DNA of 64,000 bases from Gillisella terrae (GTDB lineage: Bacteria; Pseudomonadota; Alphaproteobacteria; Rhizobiales; Rhizobiaceae): the NCBI RefSeq assembly GCF_004801395.1, contig NZ_SSOA01000001.1, positions 496,001 to 560,000 on the forward strand, given 5' to 3'. The position numbers and the translations under genes were made by a program. Every line of letters begins with the position of its first letter. Position 1 is the stretch's first letter. The notes under the pieces are model-generated. The model had not been told where the DNA came from and did no database searches. It saw only the letters and a program-made list of their open reading frames with translations. Shown piece after piece: positions 25,865 through 35,856 of the stretch.

Positions 25865-27541
25865 ATGAGCCTATTTGGAATGACAGGCGGTGCAAAAGCT
25901 GAAGTTGAGGCTTTACGCAAATCTCAGGCCGTCATCGAGTTTGATCTTGACGGTAACATTCTGGATGCAAACGACAATTTTTGTCGTGCCATGGGATATA
26001 CTCTTTCCGAGATCAAGGGAAAGCATCATCGCATGTTTATTGATCCGCGAGAGGCGGACACCCCTGAATACAAAGCCTTCTGGGAGAATTTGCGGGCGGG
26101 CAAATTTGATCGCAAACAATATCGACGCATCGCCAACGGTGGTCGGGAGGTCTGGATTGAGGCATCCTACAATCCGATTCTGAAAGGTGACAAGCCGTTT
26201 AAAGTGGTAAAATACGCCACGGACATTACCGAAACAAAGATTCGTGCTCTGGAGGATGATGCCAAGCTGAAAGCGATTTCCGTGTCGCAGGCGGTGATTG
26301 AGTTTACGCCGGATGGCACGATCATCACCGCCAATGAGAATTTTTGCAATGGACTGGGCTATTCTCTCTCCGAGATCGTGGGCAAGCATCACAGCATGTT
26401 TTGCGAAAAGGCCTATGCGCAATCGGCGGAGTATGTTGAGTTCTGGAGAAATCTTGCGGCGGGCAAGACATCCTCCAATGAGTTTCGCCGCATTGGCAAG
26501 CGCGGTAACGACGTGTGGATTCAGGCCTCCTATAATCCGGTGTTCGACAGCCATGGCAATGTCTATAAAGTGGTGAAGTTCGCCACAGATGTGTCGGTGC
26601 GTATGAACGCTATCTCAGACGTCGCAATGGCCTTGAAGGCGCTGGCTGAAGGTGATTTGACGCAAAGGCTGAACAAGGCCTTTGTCCCCACGATGGAGAA
26701 ATTACGCCTTGATTTCAACGATGCGGTCTCAATCCTGTGCGACACGATGAACGGGGTTATGGAAAGCTCGCAAGCCATCTCAAGCAGCACCGCTGAAATT
26801 AAAGAGGCGGCCATTGATCTTTCTCAGCGCACCGAAAAGCAGGCTGCTTCTGTGGAAGAGGCTGCGGCGGCGCTTGAAGAAATTACCGGCACCGTGACCG
26901 ATTCCGCCAGACGTGCCACAGAGGTTGGGCAGCTCGCCACCAATACCCGGGCACACGCAGAAAAATCCGGCGTGGTGGTGCGTGATGCCGTGGTTGCCAT
27001 GAATGAAATTGAGCAATCGTCCAAGCAAATTTCCAGCATTCTCGGGGTCATTGACGAAATTGCTTTTCAGACCAATCTCCTGGCACTCAATGCCGGTGTG
27101 GAAGCAGCCCGCGCCGGAGAAGCAGGCAAAGGCTTTGCCGTTGTGGCGCAGGAGGTGCGTGAACTGGCGCAGCGCTCTGCCACGGCTGCCAAGGAAATCC
27201 GGCAATTGATTATTACCTCGGCGGCGCAGGTTGAAAGAGGCGTGTCACTGGTGGCCAACACCGGCACCGCTCTTGAGCAGATTGTTCAGCAAGTTGCCGA
27301 GGTGAGCAGCACAATAGCCACCATCATTCACAGCTCTGGTGAACAATCCGGCGCTTTAAAAGAAATCAACAGTTCGGTGAACGTGATTGATCAATCCACG
27401 CAGAAAAATGCCGCTATGGTGGAAGAGACAACAGCGGCGACATTCTCGCTCGCCAACGAGATCGAAAACCTTTTCCAACTTGTTCGACGCTTCAATACGG
27501 GGCGGGGGCAGCAGCAGCATAAAACGCGATTGGCGGCGTGA
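25865..27541 (+). CDS. Soluble methyl-accepting chemotaxis protein with two PAS domains
   Basis: A 558-residue chemoreceptor without any transmembrane segment, so cytosolic. Two tandem PAS domains (about 18-125 and 140-245) share the pattern [18 protein letters not shown] / [18 protein letters not shown] and KGKHHRMF / VGKHHSMF; each ends with a PAC-type strand ([20 protein letters not shown]). A HAMP-like linker ([16 protein letters not shown]) leads to the signalling hairpin with tip [21 protein letters not shown], cited here as [17 protein letters not shown]. Start at the ATG of 25865 with GGAG upstream. Such PAS pairs often bind haem or flavin; none is proved. Divergent from the B12-type MerR regulator. 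Confidence 0.9.
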   Translation: MSLFGMTGGAKAEVEALRKSQAVIEFDLDGNILDANDNFCRAMGYTLSEIKGKHHRMFIDPREADTPEYKAFWENLRAGKFDRKQYRRIANGGREVWIEASYNPILKGDKPFKVVKYATDITETKIRALEDDAKLKAISVSQAVIEFTPDGTIITANENFCNGLGYSLSEIVGKHHSMFCEKAYAQSAEYVEFWRNLAAGKTSSNEFRRIGKRGNDVWIQASYNPVFDSHGNVYKVVKFATDVSVRMNAISDVAMALKALAEGDLTQRLNKAFVPTMEKLRLDFNDAVSILCDTMNGVMESSQAISSSTAEIKEAAIDLSQRTEKQAASVEEAAAALEEITGTVTDSARRATEVGQLATNTRAHAEKSGVVVRDAVVAMNEIEQSSKQISSILGVIDEIAFQTNLLALNAGVEAARAGEAGKGFAVVAQEVRELAQRSATAAKEIRQLIITSAAQVERGVSLVANTGTALEQIVQQVAEVSSTIATIIHSSGEQSGALKEINSSVNVIDQSTQKNAAMVEETTAATFSLANEIENLFQLVRRFNTGRGQQQHKTRLAA

Positions 27542-27668
27542 TTGAAGGCGGTTTTGCCAACGCCAAGACATGTCTGAATTGCAATCATTATGTGATAGGT
27601 CAGCATTGTTGACACATCATTGCTTTCATGGTCCTCTGAAGTATCAAAAGACCTCTGAGGAAACTCCC

Positions 27669-28895
27669 GTGCTCAATTGGGACCATATGTTTGCAACGCG
27701 CTCATCCAAAATGCGCGCGTCTGAAATCCGCGAATTGCTGAAATTGCTGGATCAGCCTGATATCATCTCCTTTGCCGGCGGCATTCCTGATCCCGCCCTG
27801 TTTCCCGCAGAGGCATTTCAAGCTGCCTACACGGATATTTTTGCTGGCAATCAGGTGAATTCCGCCCTGCAATATTCGGTGTCGGAAGGCTATAAGCCCT
27901 TGCGTGAATGGCTGGTTGGCGAGATGGCTAAGATCGGCATTCCTTGCGATGTCGACAATGTTTTCATTACCTCTGGCTCACAGCAGGCGCTGGATTATCT
28001 CGGCAAACTGTTTTTATCGCCCAAAGATACCGCGCTGGTGACCTGGCCAACATATCTTGGTGCCCTTCAGGCGTTCAATGCCTATGAGCCAAATTATGAT
28101 CAACTGTCGGTGACAGGCAATCGCACACCCGGCAGTTACGAGGCAACGGCCATAAACATGGGCGGGCGGGTGAAATTTGCTTATCTCTCCACCGATTTCT
28201 CTAATCCGACCGGCGAAACGGTGGATTTGGCGGCACGCCAGCATTTGATCGATATGGCCGATGAAATGGACATCGCCCTTATTGAAGACGGCGCTTACCA
28301 ATCCTTGCGCTATGAAGGCGAAGCGGTTTCACCGATTCTGGCGCTGGAAATTGCCCGCAAAGGCTCGATAGAAGAAACCCGAACCATCTATTGTGGCTCC
28401 TTTTCCAAAACCTTGGCACCGGGGTTGCGGGTCGGGTTTGTGGTGGCCAATACAACGGTAATCCGCAAGCTGGTATTGATGAAACAGGCGGCGGATTTGC
28501 ATTCGTCCACCATCAACCAGATCGCCATTGCCCATGTTGCAGAGCGTCATTTTGAGGCGCAGGTGGCCAAGATCAAGGCGGCTTATAACGCGCGGCGTCT
28601 GGCCATGCTGGCAGCGCTGGATCAGTATATGCCAGCAGGCACGGTGTGGACGAGGCCGGAAGGCGGCATGTTTATCTGGGTGACATTGCCGGAAGGCATG
28701 GATGGTGCCGATCTGCTCAGCCACTCCATCAAGACGGAAAAAGTGGCCTTTGTGCCGGGGCAGGCGTTCTTTGCGGACCGTTCCGGTGCCAATACGTTGC
28801 GGCTCTCCTTCTCCTGCGCCAATGAGCAGATGATTGATGAAGGCATCAAGCGCCTTGGTCGGCTGATTGCCGGGGCTATCGCTGAAGCGATCTGA
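27669..28895 (+). CDS. PLP-dependent aminotransferase, class I/II (2-aminoadipate type)
   Basis: A 408-residue fold-type I aminotransferase. It opens with MFATRSSKMRASEIRELLKL and ISFAGGIPDPALFP, typical of the LysN/2-aminoadipate aminotransferase and MocR-related subgroup but without a DNA-binding domain. The phosphate/substrate region SGSQQALDYLGKLF, the Asn-Pro-Thr-Gly (FSNPTGETVDL), Asp/Tyr (IEDGAYQSLRY) and the Schiff-base lysine in CGSFSKTLAPGLRVGF are visible. The GTG at 27669 with GAGGAA upstream is the preferred start. Substrate is unknown; aromatic or branched amino acids are plausible. Confidence 0.88.
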   Translation: MLNWDHMFATRSSKMRASEIRELLKLLDQPDIISFAGGIPDPALFPAEAFQAAYTDIFAGNQVNSALQYSVSEGYKPLREWLVGEMAKIGIPCDVDNVFITSGSQQALDYLGKLFLSPKDTALVTWPTYLGALQAFNAYEPNYDQLSVTGNRTPGSYEATAINMGGRVKFAYLSTDFSNPTGETVDLAARQHLIDMADEMDIALIEDGAYQSLRYEGEAVSPILALEIARKGSIEETRTIYCGSFSKTLAPGLRVGFVVANTTVIRKLVLMKQAADLHSSTINQIAIAHVAERHFEAQVAKIKAAYNARRLAMLAALDQYMPAGTVWTRPEGGMFIWVTLPEGMDGADLLSHSIKTEKVAFVPGQAFFADRSGANTLRLSFSCANEQMIDEGIKRLGRLIAGAIAEAI

Positions 28896-28915
28896 TATTA
28901 TGATGTGATTGTTGA

Positions 28916-28941
28916 AAAGCCGCCGGTTATCTGGCGGCTTT
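28916..28941 (+). terminator. Terminator after the aminotransferase gene
   Basis: AAAGCCGCC (28916-28924) pairs with GGCGGCTTT (28933-28941) around an eight-base loop and is followed by TGTCATTTTA. Confidence 0.75.
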
Positions 28942-29014
28942 GTCATTTTATGGCGCAGAATGCCGTGTAGAAGCGACGAGAATAGCTGGTTTTCATATCT
29001 TGAAGTGAGTTTTC

Positions 29015-29770
29015 ATGCCGCAATCTGCCAATGTTGTAACGACTGAGACAATCGAAGATCATCTGCATTGGCCGCCGGATGGACAGGTTTTCGAAATTGA
29101 TGACGTGCAATTGGCGGTTCTTGGTGGAGATCATCCATTTCATCTTGCCAATGCAGAAGGGGCCAAGGCCCATTGGCAGAAGGCTGTTGCCGAAACGCCT
29201 GCGCTGTTTGATGGAAAGATGCTATTGTTCAATCGCTTGTCTTTGCAGGGCAGGCGGGTGTTGGGCGATTGTTATGTGATTCCCTATTCCACCTTTTTGC
29301 TGTGGCGCAGACAGGCAGATCCCGGTCTTGGCTATCATCTCTTCGCTTTTGCTGTGATCATGTCATCCGATGGCGCGTTGATTGCCGTTGAAATGGCTGC
29401 CCATACCGCCAATGCCGGATTGGTCTATTGTGCGGCGGGTTCGCTGGATATGTCCGATATTATCGACGGCCAGGTGGATGTTGAAGCGAATATACGCCGC
29501 GAGGTGATGGAGGAAACAGGCCTTTCCCTGGAGAGCGCCAAGGTGGATGCGCAATTGAGGGGCTATCGACGTGGGCGCATTGTTACCCTGTTTCGCTGCT
29601 TTCATCTGGATATGACGGCAGAGGAGATTTTTGCGCGCATTGAAGCGCATATGACTGTAGATCACGAGAAGGAAATTGCACGGCCTGTGGCGATACGGTC
29701 AGCGGATCGCAGTGCCTATCGTTTTAGCGAAGCCATGTACCCTTTGCTGGATTGGGTATTTCCCGGATAA
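29015..29770 (+). CDS. Nudix-hydrolase-like protein
   Basis: A 251-residue protein. The C-terminal half carries the Nudix signature core REVMEETGLSLE within a region that starts at AGSLDMSDI, a form of Gx5Ex7REUxEExGU; an N-terminal half of about 100 residues has no family that I recognise. Nudix enzymes hydrolyse diphosphates linked to another moiety. It precedes a PhzF-type gene by 76 bases on the same strand, so the two may be cotranscribed. The first glycine/glutamate spacing is imperfect, so activity is likely but not certain. Confidence 0.78.
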   Translation: MPQSANVVTTETIEDHLHWPPDGQVFEIDDVQLAVLGGDHPFHLANAEGAKAHWQKAVAETPALFDGKMLLFNRLSLQGRRVLGDCYVIPYSTFLLWRRQADPGLGYHLFAFAVIMSSDGALIAVEMAAHTANAGLVYCAAGSLDMSDIIDGQVDVEANIRREVMEETGLSLESAKVDAQLRGYRRGRIVTLFRCFHLDMTAEEIFARIEAHMTVDHEKEIARPVAIRSADRSAYRFSEAMYPLLDWVFPG

Positions 29771-29846
29771 ACTTCAGAGATCGCCTTGCATGGGTGGCTG
29801 AGGTCGTGCAGTCTGCACCCAAATTCAATCGGCACTGGAGGCGCGT

Positions 29847-30764
29847 TTGGCTCGGCCATATTGCATCTATGACGTTTTCACCGACAAGAAACTCTGCGGC
29901 AATCCGCTGGCGATTGTGTTTGATGCAGACGGGCTTGATGATGAAGCCATGCAGGCCATTGCGGGCGAATTCAACCTGTCTGAAACAGTGTTTGTTTTCC
30001 CATCCTTAAACCCGGCGCATCTGGCGCGTATCCGTATCTTTACGCCCACACGAGAGCTTCCCTTTGCCGGTCATCCCACCGTCGGCACGGCGGTGGCTCT
30101 GGCGGAACGGGCGCATGAGGGCAGGGATCGTCCACTGGATATTGTCTCCGTGCTGGATGAAAAAATCGGACCGGTGCGCTGTGCCGTCAGCCTTCGGGAG
30201 GGCGAGGTTGGCTTTGCCGAATTTGATCTTCCCAAAACCTCCACGCAAATCCATTTTTCAGTCGAGCGTGAGGCCATTGCCGAGGCGCTGGGCTTGCAAC
30301 TCAGTGATCTGTGCTTTGGCAATCACGTGCCTTCCATCTGGAGCGCAGGCGTTCCGTATTTACTGATCCCGGTCAATAATCTTGCAGCCGTTGAAGGCGT
30401 GGAGTTTGATCCGCAGCTTTGGGAGCGCACGGTGCCGTTTTGCGAAGGCGCTTTAAGCTCCGCCTATGTTTATTGCCGTGGTGGCGTGCATCATGCGTCT
30501 CATTTTCACGCGCGGATGTTCTCGCCCGATATGGGGATGAACGAAGACCCTGCCACAGGGTCGGCGGCGGCGGCGCTTTCGGGGGCCATCAAGCATTTCG
30601 ATGGCCTGGCTGACGGACACCATCCCATTCTGATCGAGCAGGGGGTAGAGATGGGCCGCCCGTCCTTTATTCACCTGCATATTGATTGCAAGGAAGACAA
30701 GGTGTTTCGGGCGCGGATTGGCGGTCGTGCCGTTCGATTTGCCTCTGGCTTTCTCGACTATTGA
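29847..30764 (+). CDS. PhzF-family isomerase/epimerase
   Basis: A 305-residue protein with the duplicated diaminopimelate-epimerase-like fold of PhzF. IYDVFTDKKLCGNPLAIVFD at the N-terminus, LSETVFVFP with the conserved glutamate, RIFTPTRELPFAGHPTVGTA, and EDPATGSAAAALSG near the C-terminus are the hallmark segments. The start is a TTG at 29847, with GGAGG about 6 bases upstream. Most family members have unknown substrates and are not tied to phenazine synthesis, and no other phenazine gene is present. Confidence 0.92.
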   Translation: MARPYCIYDVFTDKKLCGNPLAIVFDADGLDDEAMQAIAGEFNLSETVFVFPSLNPAHLARIRIFTPTRELPFAGHPTVGTAVALAERAHEGRDRPLDIVSVLDEKIGPVRCAVSLREGEVGFAEFDLPKTSTQIHFSVEREAIAEALGLQLSDLCFGNHVPSIWSAGVPYLLIPVNNLAAVEGVEFDPQLWERTVPFCEGALSSAYVYCRGGVHHASHFHARMFSPDMGMNEDPATGSAAAALSGAIKHFDGLADGHHPILIEQGVEMGRPSFIHLHIDCKEDKVFRARIGGRAVRFASGFLDY

Positions 30765-30900
30765 TATTGCTTGGTTTTTTGTAATTTTTATTTTTTCCAC
30801 ACTTTCTGGCTTTTTTTTTAAAAGGACGCTGGACAAGGTGAGAGAAGCCCTTTATATCCCCGCTCACGCCAGCAGTGAGGCAAACAAACTGCAAACGTAC

Positions 30901-30976
<76 letters not shown>

Positions 30977-30989
30977 TAACACCATAGAC

Positions 30990-31065
<76 letters not shown>

Positions 31066-31213
31066 TGGTGCAAAAGCGGCGTCACTTCACTCTCAGAATG
31101 ACAAAAATATTAAAAAAAGTTTGCAAAATCCCCCTGTTGTTGATTTGTTCCGCATGTTTTTCTCGCGTTCTTTTTTTGTTCGTGAAATTTGCCTTTTTGC
31201 AACCCGAAAAGGC

Positions 31214-31232
31214 TGTGGATAACTGTGGATAA
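31214..31232 (-). promoter_or_regulatory. Two perfect DnaA boxes in direct repeat
   Basis: TGTGGATAA occurs at 31214-31222 and again at 31224-31232, the complement of the consensus DnaA box TTATCCACA, with a period of ten bases. The flank on the left (31100-31200) is AT-rich. No replication genes are near. Confidence 0.6.
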
Positions 31233-31276
31233 CTTGTTGTGAGCCCTGTTGAGTGATTCTTTGCAGAGCCGTGCAC

Positions 31277-31404
31277 GACTGCACAATTCCTTAAACCGGA
31301 ATCGATTTAAGGATAAAATTATGCAGGAGATTAAAAGTGTTACTTTGAGCCTTTGTGCGTCATGTATGGTGAGAGGCGCTGTAAAATGGCGTACGACGCT
31401 GTAA
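31277..31404 (+). repeat. Rhizobial intergenic repeat, TGCACAATTCCTTAAA family, copy A
   Basis: Begins ACTGCACAATTCCTTAAA, folds back through TTTAAGG and ATTATGCAG, and continues with agtgttac and a gcgctgtaaaa end. Related copies lie at 39395-39555, near 50396-50486 (reverse) and 58313-58378. It sits between the tRNA-Lys pair and the channel gene. Confidence 0.75.
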
Positions 31405-31514
31405 AACGCCAATCCGTACAGTAAAAATCAACAAATACCCAGATTTAGGGCTTTGCGTCATTTATCTTGCCGCAATGGCACGATAAATACCGCCAAATCG
31501 ACGTGAAAAGGGAC

Positions 31515-33950
31515 ATGGGTTTGCAAAGCGTTAAGACATTTCTGGCGGCATTTTCCATTTTGGTTTTGATGGCGTGGGCAACTGTTCCCGGCAGCGATAT
31601 TCTTTTGCCGGGCGTGGCCATGGCGCAAGACGGCCCGTTTGCCGATGATGATGCGGTGAGCAAGGCGTCCGCGACGCTTGATGTTGCGCAAAAGCAACTG
31701 GATACGATCAACGCCGAACTTGCCGATCACACCAGCAGTGATCGCGATCTTATGGCTGAAAAATCGAAGGTCGATGATGTTCTCGCAACCCTGCTGGGTA
31801 TGAAATCGCAAATTTCTCCGCGTCTTGATGAAGTCACGGCGCGTTTGGCGGATCTCGGCGCACCACCAAAGGAAGGGGCACCGGTAGAGGCGCTTGAGGT
31901 TAGCACGCAGCGCGGCAAATTGACGGCGCAAAAAGCGAGCATCGTCAACATACTTGCACGCATTGATGATACGACCAAAGTTGCCAATGATGTCTCCTCC
32001 AGAATTTCGACTGCGCGGCGCGATCTTTTCACCAAAGAGCTTTTTGCCCATGCCGATGTATCGCTTGATGCCATGAGCATCGCGGTCAGTTCGATCGGGC
32101 CGGAGGTATCGCGTTTTGTCGATACCATGAGCAACTGGCTCAGCTTCGTTGTTCGTTTGAAGCTGGTGTCTTTGGCCTCGGCACTGGTGCTGTCGCTGAT
32201 CATGATGTTGGGTTTGCGCACGATTCTGCATCGTATTTTTGGACCCGTTGTGGCCCGCGGCAAGCAGGAGCAAAATCCATCTTACATGAGTCGGTTTTCT
32301 CTGGCTTTCTGGTCAACGATTCTGCCGTCTCTGGCTTTCAGCTTTTTCCTTGCCTCCAGCTTCTTCTTTCTCGACATGTTCAATGTCCTGCGGCCCGATA
32401 TTCGGCATATGGTGGGGGCTTTCTTCGGCTTTTGTGGTTTTGTTTTCTTTTCCACACGGTTGGCTCTGGCAGTGTTTAATCCGGTGTCGCCCAAATGGCG
32501 CCTGCTGCACATCACCGATAGAGGTGGCTATCAGTTGGCGGCAGCCTTTATTTCCATGTCGGTGCTCAACAGTCTGGATTTTGTGCTTGCCGCGATTTCG
32601 CAAGTCCAGAGCTGGCCGATCGAGATGACTGTGCTCAAAGGATTGGTGCTCGCCATTCTGGTGGGCGCGATTCTGCTTGGGGTTTCCTTTATCAAGCCAA
32701 TGCTTCCGAAGAATGGCGAGGACGACACCAACGGTCGCCCTTGGTCGGTCATAACGGCCAGCCTGATGCGCATTATCGGTGCCGTCATCATTGTCCTCGG
32801 TCTTTTTGGTTATGTCGGGCTGGCGCGCTTTATCGCCACCCAGATCGTCCTGACAGGCGGCTTGATCTGCACCATGTATATTGGCATCCGCTCGGGTCGG
32901 GCGGTGTCAGAGCGGGACCGTTTCGCCGAAACCATGGTGGGGCGCTATTTTCAGCGCCGATTTTCCATTGGTCCGGTTGCTCTCGACCAAATGGGCATTG
33001 TGGCCGGTTTGCTGATCTATTGCATTGCTGTGGTGCTGGGCCTGCCATTGATCATGTTGTCATGGGGGTTCCAGCTCCCCGATATTCGTCTTTGGGTTTA
33101 CAACCTCTTCACCGAAATCAAGATTGGCAGCATCAGCATTTCCGTGGTCGGAATTATGGGCGGTGCCTTGCTGTTTGCCATCGGCATTGTGGTGACGCGC
33201 TGGTTCGAAAAATGGCTCGACGGCACAATCATGGTGCGTGCCCATGTTGATACGGGGGTGCGCAACTCCATCAAGACGGTGGTGGGCTATGTGGGGGCGG
33301 TGCTTGCGGCGGTGATTGGTCTTTCTGCTGCGGGCATTAACCTCTCAAACCTCGCGCTGGTTGCTGGTGCTCTGTCTGTTGGTATCGGTTTTGGCTTGCA
33401 AAACATTGTGTCCAACTTCGTCTCAGGTTTGATTTTGCTGGTCGAGCGGCCGTTCAAGGTGGGGGATTGGGTGCTGACCGGCACCACAGAAGGTTTTGTG
33501 CGGCGTATCAATGTCCGTGCAACGGAGATCGAGACCTTCCAGCGCCAAACCATCATCGTGCCAAATTCCGAGCTGATCAACGCCGCCGTTGGTAACTGGA
33601 CCCATCGCAACACGCTTGGCCGTGTCGATGTGCCGATTGGCGTGAGCTATAACAGCGATCCGCAAAAGGTCATGGACGTGCTGAAAGAAGTCGCCATGGC
33701 TCAGGAAGGTGTGCTGCGCAATCCGGAACCGTTCGTGGTTTTCCTCAGCTTTGGCGCATCCTCGCTCGATTTTCAGCTCAGTTTCTTCATTGGCGATGTC
33801 TTGAACGGACTTGCCATCAAAAACGGTGTGCGCGTCAAGCTTTACCATCGGTTTCGTGAGGAAGGGATCGAAATCCCATATCCGCATCAGGATCTCAAAG
33901 TGGTGCTGGAACGGCAATCACCCAAGGGGCCGGGTCAGCCTGCCGTGTAG
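31515..33950 (+). CDS. Mechanosensitive ion channel, MscS/MscK-like with DUF3772
   Basis: An 811-residue inner-membrane protein. After a signal peptide (VKTFLAAFSILVLMAWA) the periplasmic region of about 190 residues is helical and of DUF3772 type; about ten or more transmembrane segments follow; then the MscS pore and beta domain: GVRNSIKTVVGYVGAVLAA, GIGFGLQNIVSNFVSGLILL (pore helix, kink region) and VERPFKVGDWVLTGTTEGFV. The C-terminus has the YHRFREEGIEIPYPHQDL finish of MscS proteins. It protects cells from osmotic downshift. The ATG at 31515 gives the normal signal peptide. Confidence 0.9.
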   Translation: MGLQSVKTFLAAFSILVLMAWATVPGSDILLPGVAMAQDGPFADDDAVSKASATLDVAQKQLDTINAELADHTSSDRDLMAEKSKVDDVLATLLGMKSQISPRLDEVTARLADLGAPPKEGAPVEALEVSTQRGKLTAQKASIVNILARIDDTTKVANDVSSRISTARRDLFTKELFAHADVSLDAMSIAVSSIGPEVSRFVDTMSNWLSFVVRLKLVSLASALVLSLIMMLGLRTILHRIFGPVVARGKQEQNPSYMSRFSLAFWSTILPSLAFSFFLASSFFFLDMFNVLRPDIRHMVGAFFGFCGFVFFSTRLALAVFNPVSPKWRLLHITDRGGYQLAAAFISMSVLNSLDFVLAAISQVQSWPIEMTVLKGLVLAILVGAILLGVSFIKPMLPKNGEDDTNGRPWSVITASLMRIIGAVIIVLGLFGYVGLARFIATQIVLTGGLICTMYIGIRSGRAVSERDRFAETMVGRYFQRRFSIGPVALDQMGIVAGLLIYCIAVVLGLPLIMLSWGFQLPDIRLWVYNLFTEIKIGSISISVVGIMGGALLFAIGIVVTRWFEKWLDGTIMVRAHVDTGVRNSIKTVVGYVGAVLAAVIGLSAAGINLSNLALVAGALSVGIGFGLQNIVSNFVSGLILLVERPFKVGDWVLTGTTEGFVRRINVRATEIETFQRQTIIVPNSELINAAVGNWTHRNTLGRVDVPIGVSYNSDPQKVMDVLKEVAMAQEGVLRNPEPFVVFLSFGASSLDFQLSFFIGDVLNGLAIKNGVRVKLYHRFREEGIEIPYPHQDLKVVLERQSPKGPGQPAV

Positions 33951-33976
33951 GCCACCCCGATCCAGACACGATTGCA

Positions 33977-34008
33977 AAGACCACCACAGCACGGCTGCGG
34001 TGGTCTTT
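33977..34008 (+). terminator. Terminator after the channel gene
   Basis: AAGACCACCaCAGC (33977-33990) pairs with GCTGcGGTGGTCTT (33994-34007), with one mismatch, followed by TTTT. It ends three bases before the convergent methyltransferase stop, so it may serve both genes. Confidence 0.82.
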
Positions 34009-34010
34009 TC

Positions 34011-34805
34011 TCAAGCACTTGCGGTTTCAAACATCACCATGTCGAGCATGAAAGAGCCATCCGGCTCAATCGCAAAGTGCGATTTGACTTCGCGACTTGC
34101 CTTTTCCTGCAACATTGAAATTGCCGCGCACAATGGCTCAGGCGTGCCAATCCGCTTGGTCCAGCTTTTAAACTCCATGCGCAGACGAAATGGCCGAAGG
34201 CCTGTCACCTCAAAGCCAGCGCGCCCCAGCATCTCCGTCCATTCCGCCACCGTGTAATTGCGCACATGCGATGTATCACGCAAAAGTTCGATGGCTTGCA
34301 GATGGGTGTTCAGCAGTGGAGCCGCCGGGGCCACCACATCAATAAAGATTGCGTTTGCGCCTTTTGACAGCACGCGCCGCGCTTCTCGCAAGCCGGCATT
34401 CACATCATGCCAGTGATGGGCGCTGTAGCGACAGGCCAGAAAATCAAATGTGGCATCGGCAAAGGGCAGGTGTTCGGCAGAGGCCTCGGTTGTTTGCACA
34501 TTGGTCAGGCCTTTTGACGTTGCTGTCTGATCGACGGCGGCCAACATGCTGGCCGATAAATCAACGGCGGTAACCGCGCCCACATGCGGTGCGATGGTGT
34601 AGGACACATGCCCGCCGCCAGCCCCCAGATCGAGCGCATTTCGGGGTGTCAAATCCTGCACAATCTTTGCGAGCCGGTTCAAATCCTCACCTTGGGAATG
34701 AACGGTACTTTCCACATAGGCGTTTGCGCGCGGGCCAAAATTATCCTGCACGTGGCGGTCGTGACCGGGGGTGGCTTTTACTGTGCCGCTGGTTGGTGTC
34801 TGCAT
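34011..34805 (-). CDS. Class I SAM-dependent methyltransferase
   Basis: A 264-residue methyltransferase of the UbiE/Methyltransf_11 type. SAM motif I is ALDLGAGGGHVSYTIAPHVG, motif II TAVDLSASMLAAV, and the post-motif AEHLPFADATFDFLACRYSA is typical. The ATG at 34805 is preceded by AGGAGAAC. It is divergent from an Xre regulator, which suggests local control. Substrate unknown; small hydrophobic metabolites or quinones are possible. Confidence 0.87.
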   Translation of the reverse strand: MQTPTSGTVKATPGHDRHVQDNFGPRANAYVESTVHSQGEDLNRLAKIVQDLTPRNALDLGAGGGHVSYTIAPHVGAVTAVDLSASMLAAVDQTATSKGLTNVQTTEASAEHLPFADATFDFLACRYSAHHWHDVNAGLREARRVLSKGANAIFIDVVAPAAPLLNTHLQAIELLRDTSHVRNYTVAEWTEMLGRAGFEVTGLRPFRLRMEFKSWTKRIGTPEPLCAAISMLQEKASREVKSHFAIEPDGSFMLDMVMFETASA

Positions 34806-34892
34806 GACTGTTCTCCTGTTAAAATGTTTTTGTAGCATTGCACAAAAATATGCTGTTACAAGATGATCAGTTATCCTATTATAAGTGCTTCC

Positions 34893-35663
34893 ATGCTCGA
34901 TATTGATCAACGAAAATCTCTTGGCGAATTTGTGCGCGCCCACCGTGAAAAGCTCGCGACGGATCGTGTTGGTAGACGACGCACACCCGGCCTTCGGCGT
35001 GAGGAACTGGCCGAGCGCGCCGGAATAAGCCCCACATGGTGCGCATGGATAGAGCAGGGCAGGCAGGTGCAGGCGTCGCCCCACGCGCTGGCGCGGCTGG
35101 CAAGAGCACTGGAATTGACGCGGGCCGAGCGCGCCTATTTGTTTGAGCTGGCAGCACGGCGTGATCCCGATGATGAGGCGGGTACGCCGATGGATGATGC
35201 GCCAGCCTCGCTTCTGGCTGCGGTGACATCGGTGCAACACCCCGCTTACGGGCTTGATCGTTACTGGAATGCCTGCTGCTGGAATTCGGCGGCGGTTTCG
35301 CTGTTTCCAGGCTGGCTGGATGAAGAGGTGCAGGAGCGTAACCTGCTGCGCTATGTGTTTTTAAATGCGCGCGCTCAGGAGCATATTGTTGACTGGCAGG
35401 TGCGGGCCTTGCGGCTGTTGGCCGAGTTTCGCGCCGATTACAGTCACGCCTTGAGAGATCCCGCCATTCGCAATCTTGTTGAAACGCTGCAAAAGGAAAG
35501 CGCTTTGTTTGATCAGGGCTGGCAGGAGCAGATGGTGCTGGAGCGCGAAGGCGGCGAGCGTGAATTTCTCTTGCCCGGCCGCGGCTTGCTGCGGTTTCGC
35601 CAGTTCAATTTCCGACCAAGCGACCGGCCCGATTGCAAACTGGTGTTTCTGATTCCCCAGTGA
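34893..35663 (+). CDS. Xre-type regulator with MmyB-like ligand domain
   Basis: A 256-residue protein (266 if the ATG at 34863 is used). The N-terminal helix-turn-helix reads LGEFVRAHREKLATD, then TPGLRREELAERAGISPTWC and IEQGRQVQASPHALARLARA, the standard start of actinobacterial/proteobacterial MmyB-type regulators. The C-terminal domain has WNACCWNSAAVSLFPGW, which in relatives binds a fatty-acid-like ligand. Divergent from the methyltransferase; about 90 bases separate the two start codons. Confidence 0.88.
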   Translation: MLDIDQRKSLGEFVRAHREKLATDRVGRRRTPGLRREELAERAGISPTWCAWIEQGRQVQASPHALARLARALELTRAERAYLFELAARRDPDDEAGTPMDDAPASLLAAVTSVQHPAYGLDRYWNACCWNSAAVSLFPGWLDEEVQERNLLRYVFLNARAQEHIVDWQVRALRLLAEFRADYSHALRDPAIRNLVETLQKESALFDQGWQEQMVLEREGGEREFLLPGRGLLRFRQFNFRPSDRPDCKLVFLIPQ

Positions 35664-35856
35664 CGGCAAAAATCAGATCTTTTCATCAATGTCCTGCACG
35701 TTGTCCTCAGAGAATTTGGAGTGAGGTCGCGGCCTTCCATGCTCATGTCGCAAACGGGCGGCAAAGCTGGCGTGGTCTTTATCATAGTCCCATCATCAAC
35801 ATCTGCTGCGGCATTTATGATTTGCGCTGTGGCGAGAGCAGAAACAGGGGAATTCC

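Noticed and set aside
29847..30764. PhzF gene considered as part of a phenazine pathway
   Set aside because: No other phenazine genes are in the window and PhzF-like proteins are widespread with unrelated roles.
31200..31240. DnaA boxes considered as the chromosomal origin
   Set aside because: Only two boxes are present and none of the genes that flank rhizobial origins is nearby.
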